Part shown: positions 25,949-33,881 of the stretch, one piece after another
Layout: the number at the start of each line of letters is the position of its first letter
How positions within the stretch are numbered: position 1 is the stretch's first letter
Source of the DNA: a virus
Length of the DNA stretch: 52,459 nucleotides
Reading direction: 5' to 3' (one strand)
IMG/VR virus record: IMGVR_UViG_3300009155_004654
Location: 1 to 52,459 of that record
Made by a program: the position numbers and the translations under genes
The notes under the pieces: generated by a model
Told to the model about the DNA's origin: nothing
Database searches by the model: none
The model's input: the letters and a program-made list of their open reading frames with translations, nothing else

Positions 25949-26860
25949 ATGAAACTATTATTAGAAAACTGGCGTAGATTCCTCAAAGAAGAGGATCAAA
26001 AAGAATATGATTATGAAGCGGAAGTAGCAAAAGAAAAAGAAGAGCTTGAACAAAAGCACTTTGGAGCTTCTGCTAATATTGGTCAAATGTTATATGATAT
26101 TTATCAACAAGAAATGGTAACTCTTGAAGCACAGGGATATACATTTAAACAAATAATTGATAATCATCATAGAGAAATTTTTAATGTTATTCAAACAAAA
26201 TTTAATAATATTTCATCAAACAAAGTTTCTTCAAATAGTTTAGAAAATTCTGGTAGAGGAGCATTTCGTGCTGTTTTCTCTTGTGATAAAGATTTCGTAA
26301 TTAAGATTGATGCTTCTGTTGATGGTTCTGGAACGGATATGAACCGTGATGATCAAAAAGTTGGAACAAACCCAAAGTATAAAGATATTTTCCCTCGCGT
26401 GTTTAAGGTTGATCCAGAATATAAATGGATTGTTGCGGAGAAAGTAAAGCCTATTCGTCATAAGTTAACAATATGTGATGCCTTTCCAAACAGACATTTA
26501 AATAATGATCTTTCTAATACAGACAAATATGTTGAATTAATTAAAATTTGTATGATATATAAAGTAGCACAAATGAAAGGTGCTAAAAATACTATGGTAG
26601 AATGTGAAAACAAATTTTTTACTTTAAGAACTGTTTTGCATATTGGTCGTGCTGCTAAATTAGATACATTTATGGACATTATAAAAGAATTTAATAAATT
26701 GCCACTATTCTTCAAGATGGTTTCGGCAGTGTTTGAATTAGATGTTGACGTTGAAGAAATAATGACTGTAAGAAATTTAGGCACTGGAACTGATGATAGA
26801 TTGGTCATTCTTGATTCCTCAATAGCTGATTCTTTGGATAAAGGTAGAGCAGCATTTTAG
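25949..26860 (+). CDS. kinase-fold-like protein with ENW leader (copy 2)
   Basis: This 303-residue protein starts MKLLLENWRRFLKEED, with an acidic linker as in copy 1. The kinase-like elements are GRGAFRAVFSCDKDFVIKID, MNRDDQKVGTNP, FPRVFKVDP, KWIVAEKVKP and, near the end, VRNLGTGTDDRLVILDSSI. The HRD aspartate is again missing; Asn and the later Asp are kept in all three copies, which argues for conserved nucleotide or metal binding. It probably shares a packaged, injected role with its paralogues. Confidence 0.6.
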   Translation: MKLLLENWRRFLKEEDQKEYDYEAEVAKEKEELEQKHFGASANIGQMLYDIYQQEMVTLEAQGYTFKQIIDNHHREIFNVIQTKFNNISSNKVSSNSLENSGRGAFRAVFSCDKDFVIKIDASVDGSGTDMNRDDQKVGTNPKYKDIFPRVFKVDPEYKWIVAEKVKPIRHKLTICDAFPNRHLNNDLSNTDKYVELIKICMIYKVAQMKGAKNTMVECENKFFTLRTVLHIGRAAKLDTFMDIIKEFNKLPLFFKMVSAVFELDVDVEEIMTVRNLGTGTDDRLVILDSSIADSLDKGRAAF

Positions 26861-26864
26861 AATA

Positions 26865-26871
26865 CTATTTA
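26865..26871 (+). promoter_or_regulatory. CTATTTA promoter-like motif, 4 bases from start codon
   Basis: AATACTATTTATTAT is followed by the GTG at 26876. The box lies 5 bases after the previous stop. Confidence 0.55.
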
Positions 26872-26875
26872 TTAT

Positions 26876-27070
26876 GTGTCCCTTCAAAGATTTAATGTTG
26901 GCGATGTTGTAAAGGCTTTAAACCTTAGTGAGTGTGGTTTTGTTGAAAAAATTGAAGAACATTACATAATAAGTGAAAAAAATTTTGTATTTGTTTATTA
27001 CATAAGAATGTTTCACGATAATGTTATTCATATATGGTTTTATGAGGATACATTAGTTAAGATATCGTAG
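26876..27070 (+). CDS. small SH3/KOW-like family protein (outlying copy)
   Basis: This 64-residue protein starts at GTG and reads FNVGDVVKALN, CGFVEKIEEH, YYIRMFHDN and closes LVKIS. It lies more than 6 kb from the main array, under a CTATTTA box rather than a class A promoter, so the family is not limited to the early region. An out-of-frame ATG overlaps the GTG. Confidence 0.68.
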   Translation: MSLQRFNVGDVVKALNLSECGFVEKIEEHYIISEKNFVFVYYIRMFHDNVIHIWFYEDTLVKIS

Positions 27071-27078
27071 AGGTGCAA

Positions 27079-27279
27079 ATGCAAAAGAACTTTGTTCGTT
27101 ATAAGTCCGAAGGATTGTTTGGAGATATTATAACAATTACAATTTCAAAAGACGAAGCAATTGAAAGACAAATTAGAGCTGGTGAAATAAACAATTATAT
27201 TTACAAGACCAGAGAAGAAGCACTTGAAGATTTTATGATTTGTAATTGGGCTTGGTTTTTTGAAGAAACGCCTTATTAA
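27079..27279 (+). CDS. small conserved-type phage protein of unknown function
   Basis: This 66-residue protein has ITITISKDEAIERQIRAGE in its first half and then YKTREEALEDFMICNWAWF. The ending (T.EEALEDF...NWA) is a pattern I have met in many small phage proteins without known role. AGAGG lies 6 bases before ATG 27079. It is flanked by a barrel gene and a kinase-like gene. Confidence 0.65.
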   Translation: MQKNFVRYKSEGLFGDIITITISKDEAIERQIRAGEINNYIYKTREEALEDFMICNWAWFFEETPY

Positions 27280-27281
27280 TA

Positions 27282-27288
27282 CTATTTA
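27282..27288 (+). promoter_or_regulatory. CTATTTA promoter-like motif, 5 bases from start codon
   Basis: AATACTATTTAATAAC is followed by the ATG at 27294, the same 15 bases or so as upstream of 25949. Confidence 0.6.
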
Positions 27289-27293
27289 ATAAC

Positions 27294-28256
27294 ATGAAAG
27301 TATTATTAGAAAACTGGAAAAAATATATTAAAGAAGAATTAAGACCAGAAGATTATGAAGATGAACCTTTTCCAGAAGAACAAAGCGAAGAAGAAAAAGC
27401 AGAAGCTTATTTAGGAAATCCAAAATCTATTGGTGAATTTATTTATACAGCTTTTCGTGAAGAACTTGAAAAGCAGCCAAATGATACCGAAGCTCAACTT
27501 TGGTCCGATAGAATTGTAAGTGATGCAAACTATAAAATTAAACAAAAATTTCCAAATGTAAAATATCTTGGTAATGGTGTATTTAGAACTGCTTACACAT
27601 TAAATAAAAATTTAATTATAAAAGTTAATACTTCTTTTACAACTGATAGTGGACAAATGATGAATAAAGAAGATTTCACATTAAGTCGTGATCCTCAAAC
27701 TTCACAAATGTTTCCAAGAGTTTATTCTCACGATCCAGATTTTAATTGGATTGTTATGGATTTGGTTTATCCAATTGTAACACCAAAAGAATTTTATTCA
27801 TTTTTTCCTAACGATATCATAGCTCCTATCTTATCTAAAGAGCCTATGCTTTATAGATTAATTTTTCATAATTCAATTCGACTTGAAATAGCAAGAATGA
27901 AAAAGAATAAAAAATTATTTGTTGAACTTAATGATATATATAAAACAAAATTATCTGCTGGAATTAAAAACCATTTAGGTAAGAAAGTAAGTATGGATAA
28001 AATTGTTAGTGGATTTAAACCTTTATTTTTGCAAGTATGTAATGCTATTCTTAAACATAATATAAAAATAGAAGAAGTAAGAGCAAATAATACAGGGTTT
28101 ACAATCGATCAAAGTGGTAATAAAAGTTTTGTTTTGCTAGATTCCTCTATTGATGCAAGTATTAAAAAAGCACTTAAACAACCAGAACCTAAAGTGGCTC
28201 CAACAAAACAAAAGAAACAAATAGTAAATGCTGCAACTACTACAATTAGAAGATGA
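27294..28256 (+). CDS. kinase-fold-like protein with ENW leader (copy 3)
   Basis: This 320-residue protein is the longest of the three. Leader MKVLLENWKKYIKEEL, acidic linker, then YLGNGVFRTAYTLNKNLIIKVN, MNKEDFTLSRDP, FPRVYSHDP, NWIVMDLVYP, and RANNTGFTIDQSG...VLLDSSI. The C-terminus adds a basic tail (PKVAPTKQKKQIVNAATTT). The HRD Asp is missing here also. Four bases overlap the next gene. Confidence 0.6.
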   Translation: MKVLLENWKKYIKEELRPEDYEDEPFPEEQSEEEKAEAYLGNPKSIGEFIYTAFREELEKQPNDTEAQLWSDRIVSDANYKIKQKFPNVKYLGNGVFRTAYTLNKNLIIKVNTSFTTDSGQMMNKEDFTLSRDPQTSQMFPRVYSHDPDFNWIVMDLVYPIVTPKEFYSFFPNDIIAPILSKEPMLYRLIFHNSIRLEIARMKKNKKLFVELNDIYKTKLSAGIKNHLGKKVSMDKIVSGFKPLFLQVCNAILKHNIKIEEVRANNTGFTIDQSGNKSFVLLDSSIDASIKKALKQPEPKVAPTKQKKQIVNAATTTIRR

Positions 28257-28471
28257 ACTACAAAATTGGAGATATGATTGAAGTAAGTTTATCTCCAAAA
28301 AAAGGTTACTCTCAAAAGGTGCCAGCAGTATTGGGTTTGATTGTTGATATTGATGATACAAAATTGAACTTTGTAAAAACTGCTTATTATATTTTATTAA
28401 TCAAATCTCTTAATGAAACAAAAATATGGATTGAGTTAGATAATTACAAAGTTAAAAAATTAAACACTTGA
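28253..28471 (+). CDS. small SH3/KOW-like family protein (outlying copy)
   Basis: This 72-residue protein reads MNYKIGDMIEVSL, VLGLIVDID, YYILLIKS, YKVKKLNT. It is translationally coupled to the third kinase-like gene through an ATGA overlap, the only direct coupling between these two families. Confidence 0.65.
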   Translation: MNYKIGDMIEVSLSPKKGYSQKVPAVLGLIVDIDDTKLNFVKTAYYILLIKSLNETKIWIELDNYKVKKLNT

Positions 28472-28496
28472 CTTTCTAATTTGACCTGCATAAGAT
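28468..28496 (+). promoter_or_regulatory. sigma70-like promoter TTGACT-N17-TAAGAT
   Basis: The -35 begins within the last codons of the previous gene, with a 17-base spacer. TTAGGAG and the ATG at 28517 follow. A second TTGACC lies inside the spacer. Confidence 0.55.
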
Positions 28497-28516
28497 GTAT
28501 ACTCTTAGGAGATAAT

Positions 28517-29002
28517 ATGTCTGTGCAGGTTGATTATTTTTCTAGTTCAAAATTTATTGTGAGAGAAGATAAAGCTGAACGTCTAAAAGAACTTGTTGAA
28601 CTTCTCAAAGAAGAAGGAAATACTGGATCTGGTTATTATAGTAGCGAACATTATATAAATCTTTATGACTATGGTAATAATGCTTTCTCTCTTCATACAG
28701 GTGGGTATTGTGATGGAGGTCCAGAACTTTGGGACACTATTATAAATGGTTATAATAGTGAAGAATACGAAAGTGAAGAAGACCAAAATAGTTATTGTGG
28801 CTCTCACAATATTTATGATATAATTCAAGATATGCTACAAGAAGGATCTTGGTTCTTTGTTGACTCTACTGGATTTGAGAAAGGTAGAATTTATAATAAC
28901 ACTTCTTTTTATCACGCAGATGGTAGGAATGGTTCTATAAATACATGGGAACTAAAACGTAAGATCCTTCAAGAACATGGAATAGATACCAAAGAGTTAT
29001 AA
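28517..29002 (+). CDS. protein of unknown function
   Basis: This 161-residue protein begins MSVQVDYFSSSKFIVRED with a helix (KAERLKELVELLKEEG). It has several Tyr/Gly/Asp-rich segments (YSSEHYINLYDYGNN, GGYCDGGPELW) and ends in a helix (ELKRKILQEHGID). It has neither leader type. TTAGGAG 7 bases upstream decides ATG 28517. It is monocistronic between a sigma70-like promoter and a terminator. Confidence 0.65.
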   Translation: MSVQVDYFSSSKFIVREDKAERLKELVELLKEEGNTGSGYYSSEHYINLYDYGNNAFSLHTGGYCDGGPELWDTIINGYNSEEYESEEDQNSYCGSHNIYDIIQDMLQEGSWFFVDSTGFEKGRIYNNTSFYHADGRNGSINTWELKRKILQEHGIDTKEL

Positions 29003-29008
29003 TCTAAG

Positions 29009-29034
29009 CCCTCGTAGAAATACGGGGGTTTTCT
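29009..29034 (+). terminator. intrinsic terminator
   Basis: CCCTCGTA-GAAA-TACGGGGG is followed by TTTTC. The loop is a GNRA-type tetraloop. Confidence 0.8.
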
Positions 29035-29045
29035 ATTATTAAAAA

Positions 29046-29052
29046 CTATTTA
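29046..29052 (+). promoter_or_regulatory. CTATTTA promoter-like motif, 4 bases from start codon
   Basis: AAAACTATTTACAAC is followed by the ATG at 29057, right after a terminator. Confidence 0.58.
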
Positions 29053-29056
29053 CAAC

Positions 29057-29653
29057 ATGCTTACTGCTATCGGCGACGTAATGAGAAGATGTTACGAAAA
29101 AGGTTGGATAACAACAAGAGATGGCAACATTTCATTAAGAAGAAAAAACTCAAATATATTATATGTAACTCCTTCTGGTTGGAGAAAAACAATCATTCAC
29201 CCAGAACATATAGTTAAATGTAAATTAGATGAATATAAAGAATTAATAGTTCCACAAAATTCTAAGCCTTCTGGTGAATTATATATGCATTATTTAATCC
29301 AAAGAGACACGCAAATAACAAGAGCAGTTTTACATGTTCATGCTACCAATATTGTAGCTGCTATGTATGCTGGTTTAAGCTTGCCACAAATAGCTGCTGA
29401 GTTTCCAGAAATACATAGATATACAAGAGTTGGTGCTTCTGTTTCTGCTGTTCCTGCTTTATCAAAAGAACTTGCGATAGAAACAGCGGATAACTTATAT
29501 GTAAAAGAAAATGGTTCTTATGAATTTGATATAGTAGGTCAAAAAAATCATGGTGTATGTGCTGTAGGTAAAGACCCTTGGGATGCTTATGAACATGTTG
29601 AAAGATTAGACCATATATGTGAAATTGTTTTAAAAGGAACATTATTGAGGTAA
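29057..29653 (+). CDS. class II aldolase/adducin-family protein
   Basis: This 198-residue protein has the family's signature: GNISLR near residue 25, PSG-ELYMH (catalytic Glu region), the metal pair in VLHVHATN, and the third His in QKNHGVCAVGKDPWDAY. Members are zinc enzymes such as fuculose-phosphate aldolase, ribulose-phosphate epimerase and methylthioribulose-phosphate dehydratase. The exact substrate cannot be read here. In a phage it may feed the sugar cluster at the right end or host pentose use. It is followed by a lysin gene after 2 bases. Confidence 0.8.
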   Translation: MLTAIGDVMRRCYEKGWITTRDGNISLRRKNSNILYVTPSGWRKTIIHPEHIVKCKLDEYKELIVPQNSKPSGELYMHYLIQRDTQITRAVLHVHATNIVAAMYAGLSLPQIAAEFPEIHRYTRVGASVSAVPALSKELAIETADNLYVKENGSYEFDIVGQKNHGVCAVGKDPWDAYEHVERLDHICEIVLKGTLLR

Positions 29654-29655
29654 AA

Positions 29656-30363
29656 ATGAATTTAACAGAACAACAAAGACACGCAATTGATTGTGTTGTA
29701 GCTATATTTGAAACAGGAAAAGTTCCATCAGCTAAATCATACTCAACTTGTTCAGTTCTCGATGATGGGGCTGGAATAAGTTATGGAAAGCACCAGTGTA
29801 CGGACAAAGCAGGTTCATTAGATTTGGTTTGTAAAAAATATATTGAATTAGGTGGACAACATGCAGAGCCATTAAAACAATATATGAATTATCTTTCTAC
29901 AAATCAATCTTCTAAATTTGGTTCAAGAAGAGAAAATTATCCAACTTGGCTTGTGTCTTTAATCAATCTTTTGAAATCTGCTGGTGAAGATTCAATCATG
30001 CACAAAGCTCAAGATGAAGTATTTGATGTAAACTATTGGCTTCCAGCAGTTAATCACTGTAAAAATATTGGTATTACATCAGCTTTAGGACATTTAGTAA
30101 TTTATGATACTTGTATTCATTCTGGTCCTGGTAGAGTTTCTTCTTTAAGACAATTATTCCCAGAGAAATCACCAGCTAACGGTGGCGATGAAAAAGCTTG
30201 GGTTCTTGCTTTCTTAAATGCCAGAAGAAATTGGCTTGCTGCTAATTCAAATCCATTAGTTCAAAAAACAGTTTATAGAATTGATGCTATGAAAGCTATT
30301 GCTGATTCTGGTAATTGGGAATTAAAATTACCTATGACAGTAAGAAATGTTAAAATTGCCTAA
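29656..30363 (+). CDS. chitosanase-like (GH46-type) endolysin
   Basis: This 235-residue protein has AIDCVVAIFETGK (a Glu at residue 19 in the catalytic position), GAGISYGKHQCTDKAGSLDLV, and later HLVIYDTCIHSGPG. This layout matches chitosanase-type glycoside hydrolases that phages use as peptidoglycan lysins. No signal peptide or wall-binding domain is present, so release would need a holin. No RITE or ENW leader is present. Confidence 0.65.
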   Translation: MNLTEQQRHAIDCVVAIFETGKVPSAKSYSTCSVLDDGAGISYGKHQCTDKAGSLDLVCKKYIELGGQHAEPLKQYMNYLSTNQSSKFGSRRENYPTWLVSLINLLKSAGEDSIMHKAQDEVFDVNYWLPAVNHCKNIGITSALGHLVIYDTCIHSGPGRVSSLRQLFPEKSPANGGDEKAWVLAFLNARRNWLAANSNPLVQKTVYRIDAMKAIADSGNWELKLPMTVRNVKIA

Positions 30364-30388
30364 TTAATAGTGATATAAGGATTATAAA

Positions 30389-30709
30389 ATGTTAACAGAA
30401 ATAAAGCTTAGGCAAGTAATTCGCAAATATATTCTAAACGAAATGGGAAGATTTGATCCTATGCTAAATAAGATGTCCAATATTCGTAGAGATATACCAG
30501 GTTTTGATATACCAAGTTCTGAAAAAAGAGTAAGTCAATTTAAATCTGATCTTGGAATGACTTCTGATAAAAGTGTCAATAAAGAAGATGTTAAAGCAAA
30601 TTTAAAAGTTTTAGCTGATTTATTAGGGTGGCAAGATTTTGATCCATTAATAGCAACACCAGAAGCTATTAATAACTTAATTCATTACGCTATTGAAAGA
30701 ACCAGATAA
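30389..30709 (+). CDS. unknown protein with RITE-type leader
   Basis: This 106-residue protein starts MLTEIKLRQVIRKYILNEMG, a leader variant with a plausible LNE/M cleavage site at residue 18. The body is short and helical (VKANLKVLADLLGWQDFDP). A weak ribosome site (AAGGATT) precedes it. No function can be given. Confidence 0.65.
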   Translation: MLTEIKLRQVIRKYILNEMGRFDPMLNKMSNIRRDIPGFDIPSSEKRVSQFKSDLGMTSDKSVNKEDVKANLKVLADLLGWQDFDPLIATPEAINNLIHYAIERTR

Positions 30710-30740
30710 CCTAGATAGAGATCCCACGGAGAGGTGTTTA

Positions 30741-31145
30741 ATGGAACGTCCTTCGTGGGATTTTATTTGGTCTTCTTTTGCTTCTACAATCGCTCAACGT
30801 TCTATGGACCCTAACTTCAAGGTGGGTGCCGTAATCGTCCCAGAAGACAATACAGGTGTCCTAGCGATTGGATATAACGGTGATCATAAAGGTGGAACAA
30901 ACTGTAGGGATAGTGATGAAGCTGGTTCCTCTGGTTTTATTCACGCTGAAATAAATGCACTTATTAAGATGGATTTTAATAACCCAAAGAGAAAGAAAAT
31001 GTATGTAACTCTTTCTCCTTGTAAGATGTGCGCGAAAGCAATTATTAATGCTGATATAAAAGAAGTTTATTACATACAAGAATACCGTGATGATGCAGGA
31101 ATTAAATTACTACAAAATCACGGTATTAAGGTTTGTAAGATTTAA
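30741..31145 (+). CDS. dCMP deaminase-like protein
   Basis: This 134-residue protein is a zinc-dependent deoxycytidylate deaminase by motif: HAEINAL (His ligand and catalytic Glu) and SPCKMCAKAI (two Cys ligands), with the N-terminal WSSFA and FKVGAVIV strand-helix pattern. It would convert dCMP to dUMP for dTTP synthesis. ATG 30741 is chosen because GGAGAGG lies upstream and the longer form overlaps the previous gene. It converges on the minus-strand exonuclease, overlapping by 4 bases. Confidence 0.88.
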   Translation: MERPSWDFIWSSFASTIAQRSMDPNFKVGAVIVPEDNTGVLAIGYNGDHKGGTNCRDSDEAGSSGFIHAEINALIKMDFNNPKRKKMYVTLSPCKMCAKAIINADIKEVYYIQEYRDDAGIKLLQNHGIKVCKI

Positions 31146-32560
31146 CGTCTTATTTTAATTCTTATTTTATTTTCTGATATTGTTGAAGGCTTTCCTCTTC
31201 TTGGTGGAGAAATTCTTTCTTTTGTTTTTAACCAATCTTTATATTCTTCGGTATATTCACCTTCACCAGTTTCTCTATTATATGTTCCTTTAACAAATTT
31301 TGTAGGTTGAACTGTTTTGTTAAATTCTGCTTTTTGTTTTTCAAGCTCTATATCTTCTGGTCTTTCATTAACAACTCTTTGATAAATAATATCTGCCATT
31401 TCTGGTCTTTTATCTAAAAATAGCATAACTTGTTTTAATGATTGTGCTAACATATCCACATCTGCTAAGGCATCGTGCCATTTATCATTTTTTATTTTAA
31501 ATGCTGCTGTTATTTTTCCAAGTGATGCCGAAAGTTTTGGTGATAAAACTTTTGTTTTAATTTTAACGGTCTTTCCAGTGTCTTTTCTAACCTTAGTTAC
31601 TGTTTTGGTTGTAAAAGATTCTAAAGTTAAACTATTTAACAAGTTTTTTTCTTCTTGTGTTAATGGTTCAGATGTAAGTATTTTTTTTTCTTCTTCTGGT
31701 AATGATTCAAAAGATTCATATTTTTGTTTGAATTGTTGAATAACTGGTATTAAATAATCTCTGAATATTTGTAATGAATCAAATACATATTCATCTGGGG
31801 TTTGTATACCTTCTCTTGCAGCATTATTTTCAATATACTTAATATCAAAGTCAGCATTTTGAGCCATTAATTTTGGTTTTATTAATACTGAGTCACCGCT
31901 ACAAAATTGTACAAATTGTTCTAGTGCATCTTTTAACTCAAGATACTCGTTTGGATCTAAATTCCTTAAACCTTGTGGATTTAATTTATCTGGTGGTGCA
32001 TACTCGGTCATTTTTAAATTATCTAATATACTTCTAAAAGTATAAGATTCAGAATGTTCTTGTGGTGTATATGATTTTGGATCATATTGCTGTCCAGATT
32101 CTTCAGCTTCTTGTCTATTTATTGCTTCAATATCTTCAAATTCTTCTTGTCTTTTTGGTTCTTCTTCCTGCCATTTTTTTAATCTTTTTTCTTTTTGTGG
32201 CTCAGAGTGCCAAAACTGTTCGTTTTCTAGTTCATTCTCTATTTGTCTAATAGTTTCTTCTTTTAGTTTAACTTTTTTGTTAAATACATCAACAATTTCT
32301 ATTTCTGTATCTTCTTGAAAACCATGTGGATTTACTTTTATTGCGGCTATTTGTGTTATTTGACTATAACGCTTTTGTGGGTCAAGACCAGTAGTTTCAG
32401 TATCTAAAAAAATATAAAGTTTATTTGCTTGTGCTTCTTCTGCTACTTCTTGTCTTAATTTTTCAAAGGTTTCTGGGTATTGGTGTGGTTTTGTTCCTTT
32501 TTCATTTAGTAAAGATTTAAACCCTCTCCAGTTTTCCATAATCAAATCAAATTTTTTCAT
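31142..32560 (-). CDS. DEDD (DnaQ-like) exonuclease with ENW leader
   Basis: This 472-residue protein is the only minus-strand gene. It starts MKKFDLIMENWRGFKSLLNE, a variant of the ENW leader. Exo motif I is IFLDTETTGL, motif II AQNADFDIKYI and motif III HDALADVDML, the DEDDh pattern of DnaQ-type 3'-5' exonucleases. Long charged, Gln/Glu-rich inserts separate the motifs. AGAGGATC precedes the start. I infer a virion-packaged or DNA-processing exonuclease. The inversion suggests separate acquisition or separate timing. Confidence 0.82.
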   Translation of the reverse strand: MKKFDLIMENWRGFKSLLNEKGTKPHQYPETFEKLRQEVAEEAQANKLYIFLDTETTGLDPQKRYSQITQIAAIKVNPHGFQEDTEIEIVDVFNKKVKLKEETIRQIENELENEQFWHSEPQKEKRLKKWQEEEPKRQEEFEDIEAINRQEAEESGQQYDPKSYTPQEHSESYTFRSILDNLKMTEYAPPDKLNPQGLRNLDPNEYLELKDALEQFVQFCSGDSVLIKPKLMAQNADFDIKYIENNAAREGIQTPDEYVFDSLQIFRDYLIPVIQQFKQKYESFESLPEEEKKILTSEPLTQEEKNLLNSLTLESFTTKTVTKVRKDTGKTVKIKTKVLSPKLSASLGKITAAFKIKNDKWHDALADVDMLAQSLKQVMLFLDKRPEMADIIYQRVVNERPEDIELEKQKAEFNKTVQPTKFVKGTYNRETGEGEYTEEYKDWLKTKERISPPRRGKPSTISENKIRIKIRR

Positions 32561-32598
32561 TTATAGATCCTCTTTTTATTGTTAATTAGTATTCAAAA

Positions 32599-32605
32599 CT
32601 AATTA
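32599..32605 (+). promoter_or_regulatory. CTAATTA variant of the CTATTTA motif
   Basis: ACTAATTAATAAC is followed by the ATG at 32611. It differs by one base from the ACTATTTAATAAC upstream of 25949 and 27294, with the same 5-base spacing. Confidence 0.5.
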
Positions 32606-32610
32606 ATAAC

Positions 32611-33054
32611 ATGAACACATCAAAATGGTATAGATTTCTTCGTGAACAACAAGAAGAAGAAGAATTAACTATAAAAGTCAAAGATACTGATGAAGTAGCT
32701 GGTGATGATACTGCTGATAATCAAATCTCAAAAGAATTAGATATTGATCCAATCGTAACAGATGAAATTTCAGTATTTCAAATTATAGTAAAAGCAGAAT
32801 TCCGCAAATCTACAAACGTTCTTCTTACACAATTCAAAGATATTATTAGAGGTATTATTTCAGTTACTACCGTAGGAACTGAGGATTTACCAGATCCTTC
32901 TATGTTATACGATAGAAGAAATCTTAATATTAAATTTGAGTTGGAGCGTGGTGAAAATATCGATGAATATATGAGAGCAGTTCTTGTTCCTCAATTAAGA
33001 AAAATTAGAGGCATGAGAATTCTACACTATGGAAAAGTTGAAAAAGTAAGATAG
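32611..33054 (+). CDS. unknown protein with ENW-type leader variant
   Basis: This 147-residue protein starts MNTSKWYRFLREQQEEEE, a divergent form of the ENW.RFL leader followed by an acidic linker. The core has beta-alpha-beta elements (EISVFQIIVKAEF, VLLTQFKDIIRGI, NLNIKFELE, YMRAVLVPQLRKIRG) suggestive of a ferredoxin-like fold. No catalytic motif is seen. It is presumed a virion or head-assembly protein from its leader. Confidence 0.62.
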   Translation: MNTSKWYRFLREQQEEEELTIKVKDTDEVAGDDTADNQISKELDIDPIVTDEISVFQIIVKAEFRKSTNVLLTQFKDIIRGIISVTTVGTEDLPDPSMLYDRRNLNIKFELERGENIDEYMRAVLVPQLRKIRGMRILHYGKVEKVR

Positions 33055-33083
33055 TTGACAGTTTAGTTCCATGTGTATATATT
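33055..33083 (+). promoter_or_regulatory. sigma70-like promoter TTGACA-N17-TATATT
   Basis: The -35 is perfect with 17-base spacing, starting right after the previous stop codon. The first in-frame ATG at 33073 lies inside it, so ATG 33100 is the likely start. Confidence 0.7.
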
Positions 33084-33099
33084 GTTTTGGGTATCTTAT

Positions 33100-33402
33100 A
33101 TGTCCGAAACAAAAACAAAATTAAAAATTCCTGCTGATAGATTAGCTGCTGCGGCGACTATCGATGCCTTATTAAAGAGCCAAAAGAAAATAAAAGAATT
33201 ATATGCTTATGAAATGATTATGGGCGAAGGATACGGTCACTATTATAGCCCAGATGAAAAAACATTTGTAAAGATAAGAAAAGGAAGATTAATTACACGT
33301 TTGTCGGAAGACACGGACAAGAAAGGAAGATATCTTATCTACGCGGAGAACCAAAGAGTATTGGTCCCGAAAGAAGAAATAATAGACATAGGATATTACT
33401 AA
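33100..33402 (+). CDS. small protein of unknown function
   Basis: This 100-residue protein starts MSETKTKLKIP and has a helix (ADRLAAAATIDALLKSQKKIKELYAY), then a beta segment (GEGYGHYYSPDEKTFVKIRKGRL) and a KGRYLIYAENQRVLVPKEEII end. It could be a small regulatory or DNA-binding protein but shows no known motif. Its stop overlaps the next ATG by one base, tying it to an RNase H-like gene. Confidence 0.65.
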   Translation: MSETKTKLKIPADRLAAAATIDALLKSQKKIKELYAYEMIMGEGYGHYYSPDEKTFVKIRKGRLITRLSEDTDKKGRYLIYAENQRVLVPKEEIIDIGYY

Positions 33403-33875
33403 TGAAAAAAGAACGTTGGTTTTCTGGTGATCATAAAGAAACTACACTAGATCAAATATTTATTGATATTAGAAATCACTCTAAAAATAAAGGCAAGATT
33501 TATATTGGATCTGATTCATATGTTCAAAAACAAAATTGTGTATTTTGTTGTGCAATAGTTCTTCATGGAGCAGAGGGACAAAGTGGTGGAAAATATTACT
33601 ATCACAGGTTTCTAACTCATAAGAATAGTTTTCCTTCCATGACAGCAAGAATTACACATGAAGTTCAAAAGTCAATTGAAATTGGAATGGAAGTTGGTCA
33701 AGAATGTCCAAATGTTAAAGTAGAACTTCATTTAGATATTAATAATGATAAAAGAATGTCTAGCCAGAAAATGGCAGAATCTATGACAGGATGGGTTAAA
33801 GCGGTTGGGTTTGATTGTAAAATAAAACCAGAATCTTGGGCTTCTTCAAAGATAGCTGATATACACACTAAATAA
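33402..33875 (+). CDS. RNase H-like protein of the YkuK/DUF458 type
   Basis: This 157-residue protein has IYIGSDSYVQ, a beta-hairpin with an acidic residue, then CAIVLHG, YYYHRFLTHK, a helix with E (ARITHEVQKSIEIGMEV) and VELHLDINND. This layout matches the DUF458/YkuK family, predicted RNase H-fold nucleases with acidic catalytic residues. Real activity is unproven for the family as far as I know. It is followed by a terminator. Confidence 0.68.
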   Translation: MKKERWFSGDHKETTLDQIFIDIRNHSKNKGKIYIGSDSYVQKQNCVFCCAIVLHGAEGQSGGKYYYHRFLTHKNSFPSMTARITHEVQKSIEIGMEVGQECPNVKVELHLDINNDKRMSSQKMAESMTGWVKAVGFDCKIKPESWASSKIADIHTK

Positions 33876-33881
33876 GATTGT

